Positions 59,927 to 64,000 of a DNA stretch of 64,000 bases are shown here, piece after piece. The stretch comes from an uncultured Flavobacteriaceae bacterium (GTDB lineage Bacteria > Bacteroidota > Bacteroidia > Flavobacteriales > Flavobacteriaceae). The position numbers and the translations under genes were made by a program. Location of the stretch: positions 310,001-374,000 of the forward strand of contig CANNAC010000002.1 of NCBI GenBank assembly GCA_947502495.1, written 5' to 3'. Within the stretch, counting starts at the first letter, position 1, and each line of letters begins with the position of its first letter. The notes below the pieces were generated by a model. The model did no database searches. It was not told where the DNA came from and saw nothing but the letters and a program-made list of their open reading frames with translations.

Positions 59927-62353
59927 TTATTTGCTACGCCTCTTAAACTTATTAGCGTCTAAAAAGTAAGTCATCTTCAACGATACCGTATTACTACTAT
60001 TTTCTTTTAAGGTATTTCCTAAATTATCAAAATAAGAAGAACGCACATCGCCATTAAAAAAGGTACTTCCTAATTTGTAACCCAAACTAATTTCACTGGC
60101 TGGAGCAAATTGCCATTTAGCTAAAAAATCGATGTTGAATTGATTAAAATTATCATCAAAATCATCTGGATTAATGGCATAAGTATTTGCTACTAAATCG
60201 CCATTATCTTGCAATGTAAATTGTTTATTATAATCTACCTGAATCCAGTAATGACGTAATCTAGCATTTACATGCAGCTTGGAATTTATAGTATAATTAA
60301 GTGTTAGTGCATTGTTCCATTCTTTAACAGCACGTTGTCCAAAAATAATAGCATCATCCATCCTGTCTATAAATCCAGCTTTGCTAGGCTGACTTTCATA
60401 GGCTTGATTAAAATAAGCAGAAAAATGCTGACCAATTCTAGCACGAATACCATAACCAGCAATAAGTTCTTGGGAATAGATTTCGGAATTTAAAAACTTC
60501 ACAAAAATCATATAACCGGCAAACGATAGATTTTTATTTCTGTTGGTTTGATACTCTAAAAAGGTTTCGGTTTGCGCAGGAATATTAAAATGTCTGTCTT
60601 GTACACGAGGCTCATAAAAATTTTGTCCTTTTGGTAAATAGGTGAATTCTGCAAAAAAGCTATGCTGACTCTTTTTAAAGGTTCCGTTAGTTCCCAACTT
60701 TGTATAGGTTTGCTCCTGTTCCATCAAACTGTAATAATAACGTTGTTGATGATCTACAAAAAACTGATAGTTAGAAAATGTATTTTTAGGATTGTTTTCG
60801 GTATATCTAACATCTCCTCGAATACGCATTTCATTATTTCTAGAAAGATAACCAAAGTCGTTATTATCAAAAGTATCCTCTACTAATTTAAACGATATAC
60901 CAGAAGTCCACTTCCCACTAATTTTTCCTGCGTAAGCATAATAATCATGACCAAACTCGTTATCGGTATCGGAATAATACTTTTGTGACAGTCCGGACTG
61001 GAAACGTATCGTATAGGCACGTTTTTTATTATACCATCTATAAGCCAAAGCAGTTAAATTAGCGTCGTAATCCCCACCGTTTCGCAACACAAAATTATTA
61101 ACAAAGGTGAATGACGAATTATTTTTAAGTGCTTTATCTAAAACGATAGCATTATAATTTGTGAACGGATTTGTGGTTACTTGTCTAGTTTCACCGCTAA
61201 CCACATTTTTAATTGTCGCTTCACTTTTGTCTGTAATTCCATTAAGAATACCAATAGACAAACCGTTAGAAGATTTCCCGGTAAACTTAATCAGGTTTAT
61301 AATATTCGATGTAATTGGATTCTCATCCAGAGTTTCATTTTCGGCAAGTGTAATATTATTTTTATTAATTGGTATGCCACCAATTCTTCTAGTATATAAG
61401 TAACCCGATTTGTCGAAAATCTCTGTGCCTTCTACAAAAAATTGTCGGTTTTCATTAAACTGAATTTCAAAAGGAGAGAGATTAAAAACCTGATCATCAC
61501 TTGGTGCTTGACTAAAATCTGGAATTAGAGAAACATCTAAAGTATATGCGTTTTTATGTACGTATTTCAAGTCTAATCCACCATTAAAAGTAGTTTTACT
61601 TTCGCCTGTTGGACTTTTTTCGTTTACTAAAGAAACAAAAGGATAAAACGATAAATTTAGTGGTGGATGTATCGTTTTTAATCCTTCTAGTTTTCCAAAC
61701 TGATTCAAATAGCCATCTACTTCTGGTTTAATTGGATTCCAAAAAGAAGTTTCATTTAACTTGGAAGAGAAGCGTTGAAAATTTACTTTAAAATGGCTTA
61801 AATCTTCTTTAGGAAAACGAATACTATTAAACGGTATTTTCACTTCTACCATCCATTTATCATCATACATTTTAACTTCACTTTCCCAAACGACATTAAA
61901 ATTACTATCTTCTCCAAAGGCCGATAATTTAGAATCGAATTGCACATTTGCTGCTGTTATAGTAAAGTCATATCCTTCTCGAGCTTCCCCAAAAGGATCC
62001 ATTTGAAATCCGAAAAAATCAGAAGTACCCAAATCATCTCGTGCTGTTAGTTGCTTGTTAATTTCCATTTTATTATCCACATGAAAAACGGCTAAAACAT
62101 ACAAATAGCTTTCATCGTGAAGGATTGCAATTTCCGATTTACGCTTAGAAGGTTTTCCGTTATCTGGCCGTTGTTGTATAAAATTTCCTTCTTGTAGGTG
62201 TTGCTTCCAAATTGCTTCAGTTGCTTCTCCATCTATTTTAATGGTTTCGGTAGTAGGATGAATAGTAATGGTGTTTTGTGCTTTTACCGAAACAATTCCG
62301 AAGAAAATAAATAGAATAAAAAAGATACGGTTGTTTTTGTTGGAGAATTGCAT
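59927..62353 (-). CDS. DUF5916 outer-membrane protein with CBM9-like N-terminal domain
   Basis: 808 residues from ATG 62353 (MQFSNKNNR), signal peptide to VKAQ. Residues ~25-220 form a family-9-like beta-sandwich domain (KIDGEATEAIWKQ, VDGYLNQFGKL). The rest is the DUF5916 region, a long beta-barrel-like part rich in aromatic residues (SPFEIQFNENRQFFVEGTEIF is typical). Common in Bacteroidota; often thought to relate to glycan uptake, without proof. The upstream region holds TTAAC-N5-GTTAA sites shared with the divergent kinase gene. Confidence 0.9.
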   Translation of the reverse strand: MQFSNKNNRIFFILFIFFGIVSVKAQNTITIHPTTETIKIDGEATEAIWKQHLQEGNFIQQRPDNGKPSKRKSEIAILHDESYLYVLAVFHVDNKMEINKQLTARDDLGTSDFFGFQMDPFGEAREGYDFTITAANVQFDSKLSAFGEDSNFNVVWESEVKMYDDKWMVEVKIPFNSIRFPKEDLSHFKVNFQRFSSKLNETSFWNPIKPEVDGYLNQFGKLEGLKTIHPPLNLSFYPFVSLVNEKSPTGESKTTFNGGLDLKYVHKNAYTLDVSLIPDFSQAPSDDQVFNLSPFEIQFNENRQFFVEGTEIFDKSGYLYTRRIGGIPINKNNITLAENETLDENPITSNIINLIKFTGKSSNGLSIGILNGITDKSEATIKNVVSGETRQVTTNPFTNYNAIVLDKALKNNSSFTFVNNFVLRNGGDYDANLTALAYRWYNKKRAYTIRFQSGLSQKYYSDTDNEFGHDYYAYAGKISGKWTSGISFKLVEDTFDNNDFGYLSRNNEMRIRGDVRYTENNPKNTFSNYQFFVDHQQRYYYSLMEQEQTYTKLGTNGTFKKSQHSFFAEFTYLPKGQNFYEPRVQDRHFNIPAQTETFLEYQTNRNKNLSFAGYMIFVKFLNSEIYSQELIAGYGIRARIGQHFSAYFNQAYESQPSKAGFIDRMDDAIIFGQRAVKEWNNALTLNYTINSKLHVNARLRHYWIQVDYNKQFTLQDNGDLVANTYAINPDDFDDNFNQFNIDFLAKWQFAPASEISLGYKLGSTFFNGDVRSSYFDNLGNTLKENSSNTVSLKMTYFLDANKFKRRSK

Positions 62354-62410
62354 GCTGGTTTGTTTTTTGATTTCGGAGACAAAGATGAAACAGACCAACA
62401 GATAAACAGG

Positions 62411-62425
62411 TTAACCCAAAGTTAA
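62411..62425. promoter_or_regulatory. Candidate operator TTAAC-CCAAA-GTTAA
   Basis: Palindromic arms with a 5-nt spacer, 58 bp upstream of the DUF5916 start. A half-related site (ATTAACCCAAG) lies at about 62464-62474. Confidence 0.5.
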
Positions 62426-62517
62426 ACACAGGTTAATGGTTTTTTGATGTGTTTTGTATTGCTATTAACCCAAGTGAAGAAAATGAGTATTGGTAGGAAA
62501 CTCGCCCATTATTAAGG

Positions 62518-62532
62518 TTAACGTTGGGTTAA
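62518..62532. promoter_or_regulatory. Candidate operator TTAAC-GTTGG-GTTAA
   Basis: The same arms and spacing as the site at 62411. Read on the other strand, its centre (CCAAC) matches the first (CCAAA). It lies about 85 bp upstream of the kinase start. Confidence 0.5.
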
Positions 62533-62569
62533 CGGCATGCAGTTATACCTCTTGAACTCACATATTTGC

Positions 62570-62577
62570 TACATTTG
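62570..62577 (+). promoter_or_regulatory. Candidate -7 promoter element (TACATTTG) of the sensor kinase
   Basis: A TAnnTTTG match 39 bp before the kinase ATG, with TTG at 62552-62554 (15-bp spacing, a little short). Confidence 0.4.
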
Positions 62578-62616
62578 ACGTAATAAACCAAACAATCGAT
62601 TTCTCATATAGTACAC

Positions 62617-64000
62617 ATGAAAAACAAAATAACCATATTAATACTAGCATCTGTTTTGGGCTTAATCGCCTTATCATCGATACAAGCTTATTTAATTAGT
62701 AATACCTACGAGTTAAAAAAGAAAGCTTTTATTAAAGAAACAGATGATGCTTTAGAAGGTATTCATGAGAAAAACGAACTAGATTCTTTAGGTGATGTTT
62801 GGAAAGAAGATTTACGCAACCATTTAAACGATTATAAAAATAATCGCATTAGTAAAGCCGAAGTATTAAGTCGTTTCTTTATAAAAACCGACAGCCTTAA
62901 CACCCTACACAAAACCTATTACGAAAAAGAATTAGAAGCTATTAATCTGGATTACGATGTTAAATTTAAACAAGAATTAACGAGTATTGTTATTATTGAA
63001 GGGTCTAAATTAGACACCATTTATCCTGTAAAAAACGAAATAAGAACTAAGATTTTTGGTACAGATTTTAAAACGAAAGATGGCCATAAAACCAACACGT
63101 CTTCTTGGTACACAGAAAGTGAGTACATACATCAAAAAGATGGAGAGATAGTAACGGATACTTATGATTTAGAGGTGAAAACCATAAATTACATTCAAAT
63201 AAAAGATTGGAAACGTATTGTATATGGCAGAATGGCTGTCTTGTTTTTTGGTTCTTTATTACTGTTTTTATTTGTTATAGGATTACTTTATTATTCTATT
63301 AAAAACTTAATTACGCAGAAAAAAATTGCCGAGATTAAAACTGATTTCATTAACAACATCACCCACGAACTTAAAACACCTTTGGCAACGTTAAGCATTG
63401 CTACAAAGAGTTTAAAAAACGAAACGATTAAGGCAAATCCGGAAGCATTTAAAAACACCCTTAATATTGTAGATCGTCAAAATGAAAGGCTTCAAAAACT
63501 AATAGATCAAGTAATGACGAATAGTTTAAGTAATGAAGATATTGTGCTTAACAAGGAGCAAGTTGTAGATACTATCTATTTTAATAATATTATAGAAGAC
63601 TTCAAATTGTCTAAACAATACAATGGGTTAACGATTAAAAACGAAATTTATGCTTCGGAAATAGTATTACGCTTAGACAAGTTTCATTTTGCAACAGCCA
63701 TTTTAAACATTTTAGAAAATGCGATTAAATATAGCATAGAACCAACAATAATAACTTTTAAAACCGAATTCAAAAATGGTAATTATTGTCTCAAAATCAC
63801 AGATAATGGTATTGGTATTTCCGAAAAAAATCAAGCACATTTATTTGACAAATTCTATCGTGTAAGCGATGGCGATGTTCATGATGTAAAAGGCTTAGGA
63901 CTTGGATTATATTACACCAATCAAATTATTAAAGCACATCAAGGAAACATTACTATTCAAAGCGAATTGCAAAAAGGAAGCACATTTACAATTAAAATAC
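62617..64000 (+). CDS. Sensor histidine kinase (3' end outside window)
   Basis: 461 codons are present with no stop; the gene runs off the window. Two membrane helices (about 5-27 and 206-227) flank a ~180-residue periplasmic sensor domain. The kinase core follows: H-box NNITHELKTPLA (H250), N-box LNILENAIKYS, G1 DNGIGIS, F-box LFDKFYRV and G2 GLGLGLYYTNQII. It would signal to a response regulator, probably encoded just downstream. TTAAC-N5-GTTAA sites in front may be bound by that regulator. Confidence 0.95.
   Translation, partial: MKNKITILILASVLGLIALSSIQAYLISNTYELKKKAFIKETDDALEGIHEKNELDSLGDVWKEDLRNHLNDYKNNRISKAEVLSRFFIKTDSLNTLHKTYYEKELEAINLDYDVKFKQELTSIVIIEGSKLDTIYPVKNEIRTKIFGTDFKTKDGHKTNTSSWYTESEYIHQKDGEIVTDTYDLEVKTINYIQIKDWKRIVYGRMAVLFFGSLLLFLFVIGLLYYSIKNLITQKKIAEIKTDFINNITHELKTPLATLSIATKSLKNETIKANPEAFKNTLNIVDRQNERLQKLIDQVMTNSLSNEDIVLNKEQVVDTIYFNNIIEDFKLSKQYNGLTIKNEIYASEIVLRLDKFHFATAILNILENAIKYSIEPTIITFKTEFKNGNYCLKITDNGIGISEKNQAHLFDKFYRVSDGDVHDVKGLGLGLYYTNQIIKAHQGNITIQSELQKGSTFTIKI

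Noticed and set aside
62238-62429. 63-codon minus-strand frame near the DUF5916 start
   Set aside because: It is in another frame over the signal peptide and operator region, with no start signal or homology.
1-64000. tRNA, rRNA, riboswitch (for example TPP near thiL) or prophage genes
   Set aside because: I read both strands for cloverleaf ends, THI-box motifs and phage or integrase signatures and found none. Weak RNA structures could still be missed without a covariance search.

Overview
The window looks like a chromosomal segment of a marine-type Flavobacteriaceae (Bacteroidota). It is AT-rich. Several genes are preceded by the Bacteroidota promoter word TAnnTTTG, and Shine-Dalgarno sites are rare. 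The gene content is typical of the group: an S46 dipeptidyl-peptidase, DUF2480, DUF3078 and DUF5916 proteins, a three-subunit sdhCAB operon, a VPS10/BNR-repeat protein, many SPII lipoproteins and LytTR/LytS signalling. I see no tRNA, rRNA, prophage or CRISPR array.

Layout. 1-9.0 kb: end of a P1B metal ATPase, a small barrel-like protein, glyS, a coiled-coil membrane protein, a ComF-type phosphoribosyltransferase, an Ig-like lipoprotein, and an omega-amidase plus methionine aminotransferase pair that could together handle 2-oxo-acid/glutamine transamination. 9.2-18.5 kb: a DPP11-type peptidase, a LytTR/LytS two-component pair, three thioredoxin-fold exported proteins, a membrane MutS-like ATPase and an M28 peptidase. 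18.7-22.1 kb: sdhCAB. 22.3-26.7 kb: a BNR-repeat exported protein and aminopeptidase P. 26.7-30.7 kb: lysC and a divergent ACT-like protein, embedded in clusters of hairpin repeats with a single REP-associated tyrosine transposase (RAYT). 30.7-34.7 kb: small exported proteins, a CMD/AhpD-like protein, a 34-residue zinc-ribbon microprotein, an AraC regulator and brnQ. 34.8-37.2 kb: an alpha/beta hydrolase, two tandem zinc-ribbon paralogues and thiL. 37.4-42.1 kb: a tight four-gene lipoprotein operon ending in an MbnP/MbnH-like pair. 42.2-54 kb: the SUF iron-sulfur genes (sufA, sufB, an NlpE-like lipoprotein, sufC, sufD, then sufS, sufE, sufT). They are interrupted by a minus-strand PadR/beta-lactamase block and by an M43 protease plus META-domain lipoprotein. 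54-64 kb: an ABC exporter, DUF2480 and DUF3078 proteins, PBP1a, a DUF5916 outer-membrane protein and the start of a sensor kinase.

The most unusual content is the REP/RAYT locus. There are 18 hairpins built on GTTGGTG/CACCAAC. Ten of them form five asymmetric head-tail units of 96-108 bp, all in the same orientation, and they surround a lone Y1 HUH transposase. The cluster also holds a degenerate copy of the 3' end of a neighbouring gene. Two other REP-like families (two copies each), two candidate structured 3'-UTR RNAs and an interleaved inverted-repeat structure between sufC and sufD lie elsewhere in the window.
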